Shown here in pieces: positions 18,351-27,255 of a DNA stretch of 64,000 bases. Made by a program: the position numbers and the translations under genes. Below the pieces are notes generated by a model. The model was not told where the DNA came from. It saw nothing but the letters and a program-made list of their open reading frames with translations, and did no database searches. The stretch's first letter is position 1. The number at the start of each line of letters is the position of its first letter. The stretch lies in contig DATJUX010000011.1 of NCBI GenBank assembly GCA_035502095.1, positions 1 through 64,000 on the forward strand, written 5' to 3'. The stretch is from JAKANT01 sp035502095 (GTDB lineage: Bacteria; Pseudomonadota; Gammaproteobacteria; Burkholderiales; Burkholderiaceae_F).

Positions 18351-19076
18351 TCACGCTCCGAGGTAGGCGGCGATCACCGCCGGATCGTCCAGCACCGCGG
18401 CCGGCGTTCCGGCTGCGATGCGGACCCCTGCGTTCATCACCACGCACCGGTTGCACAGGGCGCGGATCGCATCCATCACGTGCTCGACCAGAAGGATCGA
18501 CAGCGTCGTGCTGCGCAGCGACCGCAACAGATCGATGCCGGCGGCGAGTTCTACCGGATTGAGGCCCGCGAGCCACTCGTCCAGGAGCAGAAGCCGCGGG
18601 TCGAGCGCCAGCGCGCGCGCGAGTTCGAGACGCTTCTGGTCGATGTAGGTCAGCTCGCTGGCGCGGCGATCCGCCTGGGCACCCAGACCGACCCGCGCGA
18701 GCAGCCGCGCTGCTTCCTCGTGCGCGGCGCGGCCGAAGCGCGGGCGGGCACCGAAAGCGAGGCCCGCCGCGACGTTCTCGTGCACGCTCATCGATGCGAA
18801 CACGCGCACCAGCTGGAATGTGCGCGCCACGCCGAGCCGGGCAATGCGGAACGCAGGCAGGCCAACCAGTTCATCGCCGTGCAGCGTGATCGACCCGCAG
18901 TCGGGCGCGAGCGCCCCGCTGATCAGGTTGAGAACCGTCGTCTTGCCGGATCCGTTCGGCCCGATCAGCCCGACGATCTCGCCCGGGGCGACCGAGAGGT
19001 CGAGCGCGTCGACGGCGCGCAGGCCGCCGAAGCTCCGCGTCAGGCCGGCCACCTCGAAAAAGGTCGCCGTGCTCAT
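18351..19076 (-). CDS. livG: Branched-chain amino-acid-type ABC transporter ATPase LivG
   Basis: This 241-aa ABC ATPase has Walker A LIGPNGSGKTT, VARTFQLVRVFASMSVHENV (the LivG-specific Q-loop region), and Walker B RLLLLDEWLAGLNP. The signature loop reads ELTYIDQKRLELARAL instead of the canonical LSGGQ: the normal SGGQ is replaced by TYID. This replacement occurs in some LivG-type subunits, but it may make this half-site less active than that of LivF. The start overlaps the livM stop by 4 bp. Confidence 0.94.
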   Translation of the reverse strand: MSTATFFEVAGLTRSFGGLRAVDALDLSVAPGEIVGLIGPNGSGKTTVLNLISGALAPDCGSITLHGDELVGLPAFRIARLGVARTFQLVRVFASMSVHENVAAGLAFGARPRFGRAAHEEAARLLARVGLGAQADRRASELTYIDQKRLELARALALDPRLLLLDEWLAGLNPVELAAGIDLLRSLRSTTLSILLVEHVMDAIRALCNRCVVMNAGVRIAAGTPAAVLDDPAVIAAYLGA

Positions 19077-19993
19077 TGCCGCTTCCGCCGCACGACGAGG
19101 CCGACGACCCCCTGCGGCAGCAGGTACACGATGAGCAGGAACGCCAGCCCGAGCACGATGCTGAAGTGGTTGGGGAAGTATTTGACGAACACCTCGAACA
19201 GCAGCACCACCGGCAGCACGCCGAGCAGCGGCGCGTAGAAGCGTGCGGCGCCGCCGAGCAGCGCCATGATGACTACCTGGAACGAAACCAGCGGGTTGAA
19301 CGCGATCGCCGCATCGATGTAGGTCCAGCGCGGCGCCACGATTGCGCCGGCCAGCACCATGAACACCGAACTCGCCGTGAACATCACGAGCTTCGCGCGC
19401 GTCGCATCGACGCCGCAGTGGCGCGCCGCCGCTTCGTCCTCGCCGATCAGGCGCAGCGCGAAGCCGAGGCGCGAGCGCGCGACCCAGGCACCGAGCAGCA
19501 GTACCGCCACGGCAAGCGCGAGCAGCTGCCAGTAGATGGCGGCGGGAGTAAGGTCGAGGAAGACGTAGCGGCCCACCGATCCAGCGATCTTCGCCTCGTA
19601 CCAGGTCACCAGCTGGCGCACCAGTTCGGACAGGCCGAACGTGAAAATCACGAATACGATGCCCGACAGGCGCAGCGTCGCGAGCCCGACCAGCAGCGCC
19701 AGGCCCGCGCCGAGCGCCGCCGCAACCGCGAGCACGACCAGCCACGGCAGGCGTTCGGCGAGCACCGCGACCGTGTAGCAGCCGACGCCGAAGAAGCTGA
19801 CCGTGGCGAGTGAAACGTAACGCGTCGTGCCCGAAAACAGGCTCCAGGCGGTCGCGAGCACGGCGTACAGGAGCAGATTGATCAGCAGCGCCACGACGTA
19901 GCTGTTGGCGTAGCGCGGCGCGAGTGCGAGCAGCACCAAGGCGCCGAGTGCGAGTGCACCGACGAAGAGTCCGCGGCCGGCCCTGACGTTCAT
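19073..19993 (-). CDS. livM: Branched-chain amino-acid-type ABC transporter permease LivM
   Basis: This 306-aa polytopic permease has the LivM pattern: a hydrophobic N-terminus with YANSYVVALLINLLLYAVLATAWSL, the coupling-helix region LIGEDEAAARHCGVD, and a long hydrophobic C-terminal half. It starts at ATG 19993, overlapping the livH stop by 4 bp. It forms the channel with LivH; the substrate may be an amino acid, amide or aromatic acid. Confidence 0.94.
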   Translation of the reverse strand: MNVRAGRGLFVGALALGALVLLALAPRYANSYVVALLINLLLYAVLATAWSLFSGTTRYVSLATVSFFGVGCYTVAVLAERLPWLVVLAVAAALGAGLALLVGLATLRLSGIVFVIFTFGLSELVRQLVTWYEAKIAGSVGRYVFLDLTPAAIYWQLLALAVAVLLLGAWVARSRLGFALRLIGEDEAAARHCGVDATRAKLVMFTASSVFMVLAGAIVAPRWTYIDAAIAFNPLVSFQVVIMALLGGAARFYAPLLGVLPVVLLFEVFVKYFPNHFSIVLGLAFLLIVYLLPQGVVGLVVRRKRQ

Positions 19994-20862
19994 GCGGATC
20001 GCCCGAACAGTCCGGCGGGGCGGATCAGCAGCACCGCGATGAAGAGCGCGTAGTTGGCGGCCAGAGTCAGAGCCGGGTCGACGAACGTCGCGACCAGGCT
20101 CTCGGCCAGGCCCAGCAGCAGCGCTGCCAGCACGCCGCCCACGAGGTTGCCGACGCCGCCCATGATGACCACGATCAGCGCTTTCATCGTGAACACCACG
20201 CCCATGGTCGCGCTGACCGTGAGGAACATGCTCACCAGCACGCCGGCGATCGCGGCGAGCACGGTGCCGATCGCAAACGTGAGGCCTGCCAGGCGGCGTA
20301 CGTCGATGCCGACCAGCAGCGCCGCGGTCGGATCGACCGCCAGCCCGCGAATCGCGGTGCCGATGCGCGTGCGGGCGAGGAACAGGTACAGCACGGCGCC
20401 GAGGCCGAGCGCGCAGGCGAACGCGAGCAAACGGTTGGCGGCGATGCGGCTGCCGAGAATGTCGACCGGTATCGCGAGGTACGAATAGGTGAGGTAGCCG
20501 CCGCCCACGGCAGCCAGCATCACGCCCTGCACCACGAACAAAAGGCCGAACGTCGCCAGCAGGCTGTCGGTTTCGAGCGCCGCGCGGGTGGGTGCGCGCC
20601 GGACGAGCGGAATCAGCGCAAAGCGATAGATCGCCAGGCCGAACAGCGCTGCGAGCGGGATCAGGGCGATCAGCGCGACCGGCGGCGCGATGCCGCGGGT
20701 CGTGTAGGCCGCCCACGCGAGCACCGCGGCGCCGACCAGGATCTCGCCATAGGCGAGATTGAGAATGCGCGCGACGCCGTACTGGAGGTTGAGGCCGAGC
20801 GCCACCAGCGCGTACATGCCGCCGAGCACGAGGCCGGCGATCAATGCATCGAGGAGGGCCAA
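19990..20862 (-). CDS. livH: Branched-chain amino-acid-type ABC transporter permease LivH
   Basis: This 290-aa integral membrane protein has the LivH start (LIAGLVLGGMYALVALGLNLQYGVARILNLAYGE) and the IRGLAVDPTAALLVGID coupling segment. Length and hydrophobic pattern are normal. The binding-protein gene ends 84 bp upstream. The gap contains no obvious terminator, so it probably belongs to the same transcript. Confidence 0.95.
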   Translation of the reverse strand: MALLDALIAGLVLGGMYALVALGLNLQYGVARILNLAYGEILVGAAVLAWAAYTTRGIAPPVALIALIPLAALFGLAIYRFALIPLVRRAPTRAALETDSLLATFGLLFVVQGVMLAAVGGGYLTYSYLAIPVDILGSRIAANRLLAFACALGLGAVLYLFLARTRIGTAIRGLAVDPTAALLVGIDVRRLAGLTFAIGTVLAAIAGVLVSMFLTVSATMGVVFTMKALIVVIMGGVGNLVGGVLAALLLGLAESLVATFVDPALTLAANYALFIAVLLIRPAGLFGRSA

Positions 20863-20946
20863 GGCAGGCGCGAGGCTTCAGCGGCGTGACGGCGCACGAA
20901 GCGCCGGCACGGATGAATCGCTCGGATCGTCAGAGCGCTGCGTGCC

Positions 20947-22173
20947 TCAAGCCGCTTTCCACGCCGGCTTGGGGAAACGCACTGCCCTGGCACCGGCCTG
21001 GCTCGGATAGACGCCGAGGAAGTCGCCGTCCTGCCATTGGCCGACGTACCATCCACCGACGCGGATGTTGTCGGCGAAGCGCACCGGACCGACGATGGTG
21101 TTGAACGTCCCCCCGGCGATCGCCTTGACGGTCGCGGCCTTGTCGAGCGAACCCGCCTTTTCGATCGCCTGCTGCAGCACCTGCAGGCCCGCGTAGGCGC
21201 ACGAGCTCGCCCAGCGGTCCGGCTCGCTCTTGTTCAGGTCCACGTGCCGCTTGATGTAGGCGCGCATCGCATCGGAGTCCGGATTCCATCCGCCGATGCC
21301 CAGCACGCCCTCGGCGTTCGCGCCGAACTTGCCCTTGAACAGCGGGAACGCGGTGCCGACCGCCGTGTAGAACACCTTCGGGTTGAAGCCCTTGATACGC
21401 GCGGCCTCGGTCAGGCCGATCGTGTCGGGCGGATAGCTGAAGGCGAGGAACGTGTCGGCATTGGTTCGCTGCGCCTCGGTGATGACCGGCGACAGGTCCT
21501 GCGCGCTGATCGGATAACCCTGGTCCGAAGCGATCTTGAATCCGCCCGCGGGAAGCGCCTTGCGCGCCGCGGCCGCGAGTTCGAGGCCGAACTGGTCGGT
21601 GACGTGGGCGATTGCGACCGTGTCGTTGATCTTGCCGGCGCTGCGCAGGTCCTTCATGACCGCCACCACCGCCTCGGCATAGGTTGCCGCCGTGTTCAGC
21701 ATGACGAAGATGTTGTTCCAGCGCTTGACGAGTTCGGGCAGCTTGTCGCTCACGAACGTCGGGGCGATCATCGGATAGCCGGCCTTGTTGATCGTCGGCG
21801 CGACAGCCAGGTTCATGCCCGTGCCCCACGGCGGCAGCAGGATGTCCACGTTGTCCTGGGTGATCAGGCGTTCGACCGCCCGCACCGCTTCTTCGCTCTG
21901 GCTGCGATCGTCGTATTCGACGACTTCGAGCGGCAGTTTCTTCCCGCCGACCGTGATGCCGCCGGCGTCGTTGACGTCCTTCACCCACAGCAGGTAGTTC
22001 GGCAGCTGCGTGATGCCCGCGCCGGGCGCGAACGGCCCGGTCTTCGAGATTGCCCAGCCGACCCGGACCGAACTGCGCGCGCCTTGCGCCCGCACGATCG
22101 CAGGTGCGGCGGCGACGGCGCTTGCGGCGCCCAGGGCCTGCACGACCCGGCGCCGATTCACTTCGACGTTCAT
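20947..22173 (-). CDS. ABC transporter substrate-binding protein (LivK-like, periplasmic-binding type 1)
   Basis: This 408-aa receptor of the PBP1 family has an N-terminus carrying RRRVVQALGAASAVAAAPAIVRAQ, a possible Tat-type twin-arginine signal. The mature part has VRVGWAISKTGPFAPGAG, VEYDDRSQSEEAVRAVERLI and the FGLELAAAARKA lobe. AAAGGGGAC precedes ATG 22173. The ligand is not deducible; the divergence from LivJ/LivK favours non-amino-acid ligands such as aromatic acids or amides. It heads the liv-type operon. Confidence 0.93.
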   Translation of the reverse strand: MNVEVNRRRVVQALGAASAVAAAPAIVRAQGARSSVRVGWAISKTGPFAPGAGITQLPNYLLWVKDVNDAGGITVGGKKLPLEVVEYDDRSQSEEAVRAVERLITQDNVDILLPPWGTGMNLAVAPTINKAGYPMIAPTFVSDKLPELVKRWNNIFVMLNTAATYAEAVVAVMKDLRSAGKINDTVAIAHVTDQFGLELAAAARKALPAGGFKIASDQGYPISAQDLSPVITEAQRTNADTFLAFSYPPDTIGLTEAARIKGFNPKVFYTAVGTAFPLFKGKFGANAEGVLGIGGWNPDSDAMRAYIKRHVDLNKSEPDRWASSCAYAGLQVLQQAIEKAGSLDKAATVKAIAGGTFNTIVGPVRFADNIRVGGWYVGQWQDGDFLGVYPSQAGARAVRFPKPAWKAA

Positions 22174-22328
22174 GTTGTCCCCTTTTGCCTCTTTCAGCTG
22201 ATTGGTCGCATCGTGTTGCCCGGCGCCTGCGCCGCCGGGTGGCGCAGCGTACCCCCGGGCGCGCGGGCGTGCACGCGGCGACCGCATTCGATGCGGGGCG
22301 CAGGACGAGAGCGGATTCGCGGTGGACG

Positions 22329-22991
22329 CTACTTCGCCGCGAAACAGTAGAGGTACCCGTTGCCGCCGGTGGCGATCAACGCCTCCTGGCTGCAGCCGCG
22401 TGTCAGGTGCGACGAGTTCCACGAGTGCGACGCCGCGTCGTCGCGCAGTCCCATGCGGTCGCTGTGGCCGACCACCGCGGAACCGTCGCCGCTCGAGGTC
22501 CAGTTGTTGCACGTCGTGTCCTTGTCGCCTTTCGCGAGATGGCCGTCCGGATCCGATCCGGTGAGGATGTCGTGCATGTTGGGCGTGTCGCCGCGGCCGT
22601 TCACCACCTCGCCCTTCTCGGTGAGCGCGGTCTCCTTGGTAATGCCGTTGGCGCCGTGCAGTTCGTCGATGTTGTTGGCGATCAGCACACCCTTTTCGTT
22701 GTACCAGGGCCCGGCACCGATGCGATCGCGTGCATCGACGGCCGGCCCGCCGCCGGCTGCGGTGGCACTCAGATACGCATGCCACGTTCGTCTGCCCGCA
22801 CCCACGGCGGCGGCGCGCGCCTGACAGATCTGATCGGCACCGGCGAGCCCGCCGAGGTCGGCACCCTTGCCCGATCCGGCGCTGGTGACGAAGAAACCCA
22901 TCGCCCTGGGGTCCATGGGCGGCTCGTTCGATGCGCATGCCGCGAGCACGGCGGACACAAGAGCGATTACGGTCGGCGACGGAGTCTTCAC
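22329..22991 (-). CDS. Lectin/endostatin-like lipoprotein
   Basis: This 220-aa exported lipoprotein has signal VKTPSPTVIALVSAVLAAC with the lipobox cysteine at residue 19. The domain after GFFVTSAGSGKGADLGGLAGADQICQARA continues WHAYLSATA... DRIGAGPWYNEKG... CNNWTSSG and ends GYLYCFAAK. I recognise it as the C-type-lectin/endostatin-like module (DUF1554-like) seen in bacterial surface proteins. The start is GTG 22991 with an excellent AAGGAG eight bases upstream; the longer frame to 23165 would overlap the divergent gene. Ligand and function are unknown. Confidence 0.8.
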   Translation of the reverse strand: MKTPSPTVIALVSAVLAACASNEPPMDPRAMGFFVTSAGSGKGADLGGLAGADQICQARAAAVGAGRRTWHAYLSATAAGGGPAVDARDRIGAGPWYNEKGVLIANNIDELHGANGITKETALTEKGEVVNGRGDTPNMHDILTGSDPDGHLAKGDKDTTCNNWTSSGDGSAVVGHSDRMGLRDDAASHSWNSSHLTRGCSQEALIATGGNGYLYCFAAK

Positions 22992-23048
22992 GCGAGGTCT
23001 CCTTGTGCGGGCGGGCAACGCGAGGATTATCGAACGGCGCCCCACCCG

Positions 23049-23074
23049 TCCCTCCCCCGCAACCGGGGGAGGGA
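23049..23074. repeat. Short GC-rich interspersed palindrome, copy 1
   Basis: The 10-bp arms TCCCTCCCCC and GGGGGAGGGA (23049-23058, 23065-23074) form a hairpin in the intergenic space between the lectin-like lipoprotein and the SDR gene. A near-identical element is at 43833-43860, so this is a dispersed repeat rather than a gene-specific terminator. Confidence 0.7.
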
Positions 23075-23124
23075 GATAGTTTCCCGAAACAGATACTTTG
23101 CGCGCATCCCGGAGGGCCACGATC

Positions 23125-23871
23125 GTGAGCCAGGTTGTTCTCGTCACCGGCGGCAGCCGCGGCATCGGCGCCGCGACCGCACGCCTCGCCGCCGAGCGCG
23201 GCTACGCCGTCTGCATCACGTACAAGAGCAATCGCGCCGCGGCCGAAAGCGTGGTCGACGCGATCGCGCGCCAGGGCGGAAAGGCGCTCGCGCTCGAGGG
23301 AGACGTCGGCGTCGAACCCGATGTCGTGCGCATGTTCGAGCGGCTCGATACTGCGTTCGGCCGCATCACCGCGCTGGTGAACAACGCCGGCATCCTCGAG
23401 CGGCAGATGCGGGTCGACGAGATGACGGCGGACCGCCTGCAGCGCGTTCTCACCGCCAACGTGGTCGGCAGCTTTCTTTGCGCCCGCGAAGCGGTGCGCC
23501 GGATGTCGACGCGCCGCGGCGGCAGCGGCGGCGCGATCGTCAACCTTTCATCGGCGGCAGCGCGACTCGGCTCGCCGGGCGAATACGTCGACTACGCCGC
23601 CTCGAAAGGCGCCATCGACACGTTCACGATCGGATTGGCGAAGGAGGTTGCCGCCGAGGGCATCCGGGTCAACGCGGTACGCCCGGGCGTGATCTACACC
23701 GACATCCACGCAAGCGGCGGTGAACCGGAGCGCGTCGAACGCGTCAAGAACTCGGTGCCCATGCTGCGCGGGGGCACAGCCGACGAGGTCGCGAGAGCCA
23801 TCCTGTGGCTGCTTTCCGACGCGGCGTCGTATTCGACCGGTACGTTCATCGACGTGTCGGGGGGGCGGTAG
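23125..23871 (+). CDS. SDR-family oxidoreductase (FabG/glucose-1-dehydrogenase-like)
   Basis: This 248-aa NAD(P)-dependent short-chain dehydrogenase has the cofactor motif TGGSRGIGAA, NNAG, the catalytic Ser in LSSAAARLG and YAASKGA (Tyr and Lys), and the RVNAVRPGVIYTDIH tail. The N-terminal basic residues suggest NADP. The start is GTG 23125 with GGAGG upstream; the frame extends further to 23098 without family sequence. It is a single gene, divergent from the lectin-like lipoprotein. The substrate is unknown. Confidence 0.88.
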   Translation: MSQVVLVTGGSRGIGAATARLAAERGYAVCITYKSNRAAAESVVDAIARQGGKALALEGDVGVEPDVVRMFERLDTAFGRITALVNNAGILERQMRVDEMTADRLQRVLTANVVGSFLCAREAVRRMSTRRGGSGGAIVNLSSAAARLGSPGEYVDYAASKGAIDTFTIGLAKEVAAEGIRVNAVRPGVIYTDIHASGGEPERVERVKNSVPMLRGGTADEVARAILWLLSDAASYSTGTFIDVSGGR

Positions 23872-24012
23872 GGCATGCGTCGCTGAACGGAACAAATCGA
23901 ATGCGACAAATACCAGACGCGGATTCCCGTGGATCGACGCGGATAATTTTTTGGCAGGATCCGTGGTCATCCGCGCAATCCGCGCCCACCGCCTCTGCGC
24001 ACGGCGAAGCCG

Positions 24013-24039
24013 GGATCCTTTCGCTCCGCTCAGGATGAC
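24013..24039. repeat. Interspersed repeat overlapping the sulP stop codon
   Basis: The stretch GGATCCTTTCGCTCCGCTCA followed by GGATGAC is the reverse complement of the dispersed TCATCCTGAGCGAAGCGAAG motif also present at 46286. Its right part encodes the last two serines and the TGA of the SulP gene. Confidence 0.65.
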
Positions 24040-25835
24040 GGTTCGCCGTCCTTGCTCCGCGGCGGCGGCAGGTGCTGGCACTCCCAGAACACGCGCACGC
24101 GGCAGGTCGCGCAGATGTTGCGGTCGAGGCGCTCGAAGATCGCATGAATGGCGGTGCGCTTGTCGGGAAAGATGTGGTCGGCGCCGAGCGCCTCGATGAA
24201 TCCGGTGCGCTCCCAGAGGTGCATCACCTGCGGCCGCGGCCGGTGGAAATAGAGGTCGCCGCCCTCGGCGCGCCGCCGCTGCAGTTCCTCCTGCCAGACC
24301 TCGGCACCCGCGACGTCGAGGAAGTTCATGCTCTTGGTCATCACGAGCAGGTGCTTGGGCGCATTGCCCTGGCGCAGCGCGTGCAACCGGTCGCCGACGT
24401 GCTGCGTGGCGCCGAAGTAGATCGAGCCTTCCATGCGCAGCAGCTTGAGTTGAGGGCACTCGCCGAGCGCATGCGGCGCATCGTCGACCACCACGAACTG
24501 CCGGTCCGGCGCCATGGTGTCGAAGCCCATGGTGCGCATCGCCGGGCGCGACGTGCGGTACAGATAGCTCATCAGCGAGAGGATGGTGCCGAGCAGGATG
24601 GCAAGCTCGATGCGGATGAAGACGGTGGCGGCGAAGGTCGCGAGCGCGATGGCGAACTCGGTGCGATTCACGCGCGCGAGCCGGCGCCAGCGCCTGACGT
24701 CGAGCAGGCTCCAGGCGGTGAGCACCAGCAGGCCGGCAATCGCCGCCATCGGGATCTGTGCCAGCAGGCCTGCGCTGATGGCGATCAGGCCGACGAGCCA
24801 GAGCGCCGCGAACACGCTGGCGAGCGGCGTGCGCGCGCCCGCATCGAAGTTCGGCAGCGACCGGTTGAGCGAGCCGCACGAGACGTAGGAAGAAAACAGG
24901 CCGCCGACCACGTTCGACAGCCCCTGGCCGACGAACTCGCGGCTGGGATCGATGCGCTGGCCGGAGCGCACCGCCACCGTCTTGGCGACCGAGATCGACT
25001 GGCCCAGCGCGACGATGCTCAGCGCGACCGCCAGCCCCAGAAGATCGGGCACCCGCGACCACTCGATGGCGGGAACGCGAAACGGCGGCAGCGGCGACGG
25101 AACCACGCCGATCAGGCCGACGCTCCATGGCGCACCGAGACGGTTCAGCACGAACGCCGCGCCCGCCCCGGCGGCCAGGCCGAGCAACATGAACGGCCAG
25201 TCGCTATTGAACCGGCGCACCGCGCTCGCAACCAGGAACGTGATGACGCCGACGCAGAGCGCCCCGGCATGCACCTGGCCCAGGCGACTTGCGATGTCGC
25301 GCAACAGCGCACCGGTGCCATGTCCCGCGCCGGCACCGAAGCCGAAGAGATCCGGCAGCGCGTGGATCGCGATCAGCGCCGCGGCCCCGCCTGTGAAACC
25401 GAGAAGCGCGGCGGGCGAAATGAAATTGGCCAGCGCGCCGAGGCGCAGCCCACCCACCGCGAGTTGCAGCAGGCCGACCAGGATCGTGACGGTGAGGGCG
25501 AGATTGATGTAGTCCGGGCTGCCCGGTATCGCGAGCGGCGCCAGCATGGCGAACAGCGCCAGGGAGTTGGCATTGGTCGGCCCCGATGCGACGTGCCAGC
25601 TCGACCCGAACAGCGCGGCGACCGCGCACGGAATCACGGCCGTGTAGAGGCCGTACTGCGGTGGCAGGCCGGCGAGGGTCGCAAAGGCGATCCCCTGTGG
25701 AAGCACCAGCACCGCACCGAGCAGGCCGGCCAGCAAGTCGGCGCGTGCTGTCGTGCGCGAGACCTGCGTGACCCAGCTTCCGAAAAGCCGGACGGTCCAC
25801 GGCGCAGCGAGGTCGCCTGCCGCGATCACGCGCAA
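24030..25835 (-). CDS. SulP-family anion transporter with C-terminal STAS domain
   Basis: This 601-aa membrane transporter (SLC26/SulP) exchanges or cotransports sulfate, bicarbonate or other anions. It has the family signature LVLPQGIAFATLAGLPPQYGLYTAVIPCAVAALFGSS, GPTNANSLALFA, and ISPAALLGFTGG in an about 400-residue membrane domain. The STAS domain follows (LRMEGSIYFGATQHVGDRL... MTKSMNFLDVAGAEVW). The C-terminus is cysteine-bearing (ICATCRVRVFWEC). The start is 13 bp downstream of the thioredoxin-like gene, so it is probably the last gene of the SoxYZ-like operon, which makes a sulfur-oxyanion substrate attractive (inference). The final codons come from a dispersed repeat. Confidence 0.93.
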   Translation of the reverse strand: MRVIAAGDLAAPWTVRLFGSWVTQVSRTTARADLLAGLLGAVLVLPQGIAFATLAGLPPQYGLYTAVIPCAVAALFGSSWHVASGPTNANSLALFAMLAPLAIPGSPDYINLALTVTILVGLLQLAVGGLRLGALANFISPAALLGFTGGAAALIAIHALPDLFGFGAGAGHGTGALLRDIASRLGQVHAGALCVGVITFLVASAVRRFNSDWPFMLLGLAAGAGAAFVLNRLGAPWSVGLIGVVPSPLPPFRVPAIEWSRVPDLLGLAVALSIVALGQSISVAKTVAVRSGQRIDPSREFVGQGLSNVVGGLFSSYVSCGSLNRSLPNFDAGARTPLASVFAALWLVGLIAISAGLLAQIPMAAIAGLLVLTAWSLLDVRRWRRLARVNRTEFAIALATFAATVFIRIELAILLGTILSLMSYLYRTSRPAMRTMGFDTMAPDRQFVVVDDAPHALGECPQLKLLRMEGSIYFGATQHVGDRLHALRQGNAPKHLLVMTKSMNFLDVAGAEVWQEELQRRRAEGGDLYFHRPRPQVMHLWERTGFIEALGADHIFPDKRTAIHAIFERLDRNICATCRVRVFWECQHLPPPRSKDGEPSS

Positions 25836-25848
25836 GCCGCTCCGTTCG

Positions 25849-26397
25849 TCATTGCACGAGGTGCAGGATCTCGAGCTGCTCGGGCACGGTCTGGAACGTG
25901 CCGGCGCCGGCCGGCATCTGCATCAGCGGCTTGAGCTCGGCATCGAACAGCCACACGCTCGGATACACAAGAAGGCGTGCCCGCTCGTCGCCGATCCGAT
26001 CCATGAACGTCTTGTAGTCCAGCCGTTCCGCGCCGATCCTGAAGTACAGCGCGTTCGCCTTGACCGACAACGAGCTGCGCAGATCGACGACCAGATAGTC
26101 GCGCGCGAACTCGGGCACCAGTGCATCGGCGTTCTGGCGCAGGAAGGTTTCGTAGGCGCGGCAATAAGGGCAGTCTTTGGCGCCGAGGTACACGTAAAGG
26201 CGCTTCCGCTCGCGCCGCGCACGGTTCTGCGCCGCCGTCAGGTCGAACTCGGTCCGGCCGCCGCTGACATCGGGCTCGACGACCAGCGGCGCATAGTCGG
26301 CTGGGAAACCGGTAGCGGCGGCGGGACCCGCCGGCGCGCACCAGAGCAACACCGCCAACAAGGCGAGCACACCTCGGAGGGACGAGCGATTGCGCAA
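25849..26397 (-). CDS. Exported thioredoxin-fold protein of the SoxYZ-like operon
   Basis: This protein of about 182 aa has a signal peptide (RGVLALLAVLLWCAPAGPAAA) and a thioredoxin-like domain with the redox pair CPYC (about residues 76-79) in YVYLGAKDCPYCRAYE. It is longer than SoxW but has similar architecture. The start is uncertain: TTG 26397 gives a basic n-region and sits 8 bp after the SoxYZ stop, while GTG 26370 would shorten the signal. The gene lies between the SoxYZ-like carrier and SulP. It probably reduces or loads a cysteine of the carrier in the periplasm, by analogy with Sox and quinoprotein-relay systems. Confidence 0.82.
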   Translation of the reverse strand: MRNRSSLRGVLALLAVLLWCAPAGPAAATGFPADYAPLVVEPDVSGGRTEFDLTAAQNRARRERKRLYVYLGAKDCPYCRAYETFLRQNADALVPEFARDYLVVDLRSSLSVKANALYFRIGAERLDYKTFMDRIGDERARLLVYPSVWLFDAELKPLMQMPAGAGTFQTVPEQLEILHLVQ

Positions 26398-26405
26398 GGC
26401 CGGCG

Positions 26406-27242
26406 CTAGTCGGAAGGTTGAACCATGAGACGGCCCACGTAGTGCCCTTCCTTCGAGTCCTCGACCTCGGCCTTGAGTTCCCCGGCGCCGTGGGGAACGA
26501 AGTTGAAGCGGAACGCCGGGTTCTCCGAGATCGAAAAATCCAGCTCGGCTTCGAATATGGTGCGTTCGGCGAACGTGACCTTGATCGAGCGCACGAAATG
26601 CGGCGGGATGAACATCACGGTCACGTTGTTCAGCTCGAAGCCCGTGTCGTTCGGGTGCACCACCTGCAGGTCGACCGGCGTCGGCGCGTTCATCCTGACG
26701 CCGTCCGGCAGCTTGAGAATCGTCTTGCCGAGGTTGTGCAACTGGTCGCGGTTGGGCGGCGCCGAACATCCGCCGGAGACCTTCACGTAGCGCGAGTCGG
26801 TGAGCAGCTCGCCGTTCGAGAGCTCGCTGATCACGCGCACGTGGCTGTACTCGTCGACGCGCAGGCGCGTCTCGAGATCGGCCTGGCCCACCTCGTTCGT
26901 GAGATCGAACACCGCGGCCACCGGCGAAGGGTTCTTGTCGACGACGATGTAGATGCGCTTGACGTACAGGCTCGGCGTCTGCGGCAGCTTGGAGACGATC
27001 CGCACCGGCACCGAGGCGCCGTAGGCCGCACGCAACGGCACCAGCAGCTGCACCCGTCCGGACGTCGCATCGATGGCGCGCGCGCCGAACAGCTTCTCGC
27101 GCAGGCGCTCCCATTCCGGCGACGAATCGGCGTGGCCGATCGCGGTCGGCAGGCCGCCCACCGCCGCGTCGGCGGCCGGCATCGTGACGCCGGCCAGGAG
27201 TGCCACCACGGCCAGAACGGAGCGAACGCGCACCGGGATCAT
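26406..27242 (-). CDS. Fused SoxYZ-like sulfur carrier (quinoprotein-dehydrogenase-associated type)
   Basis: This 278-aa exported protein fuses a SoxY-like domain (residues 40-165) to a SoxZ-like domain (residues 175-278). The mobile carrier cysteine is Cys159 in VSGGCSAPP, the counterpart of the SoxY GGCGG arm, here internal at the domain junction. This is the fused SoxYZ-like carrier class annotated next to quinoprotein dehydrogenases. Signal peptide: VLAVVALLAGVTMPAADA. It lies 13 bp after the metallo-beta-lactamase gene and before the thioredoxin-like gene. No PQQ dehydrogenase or SoxAX/B/CD gene is within the window, so its partner enzyme is unidentified. Confidence 0.9.
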   Translation of the reverse strand: MIPVRVRSVLAVVALLAGVTMPAADAAVGGLPTAIGHADSSPEWERLREKLFGARAIDATSGRVQLLVPLRAAYGASVPVRIVSKLPQTPSLYVKRIYIVVDKNPSPVAAVFDLTNEVGQADLETRLRVDEYSHVRVISELSNGELLTDSRYVKVSGGCSAPPNRDQLHNLGKTILKLPDGVRMNAPTPVDLQVVHPNDTGFELNNVTVMFIPPHFVRSIKVTFAERTIFEAELDFSISENPAFRFNFVPHGAGELKAEVEDSKEGHYVGRLMVQPSD

Positions 27243-27255
27243 CGGGTCTGTCTCC

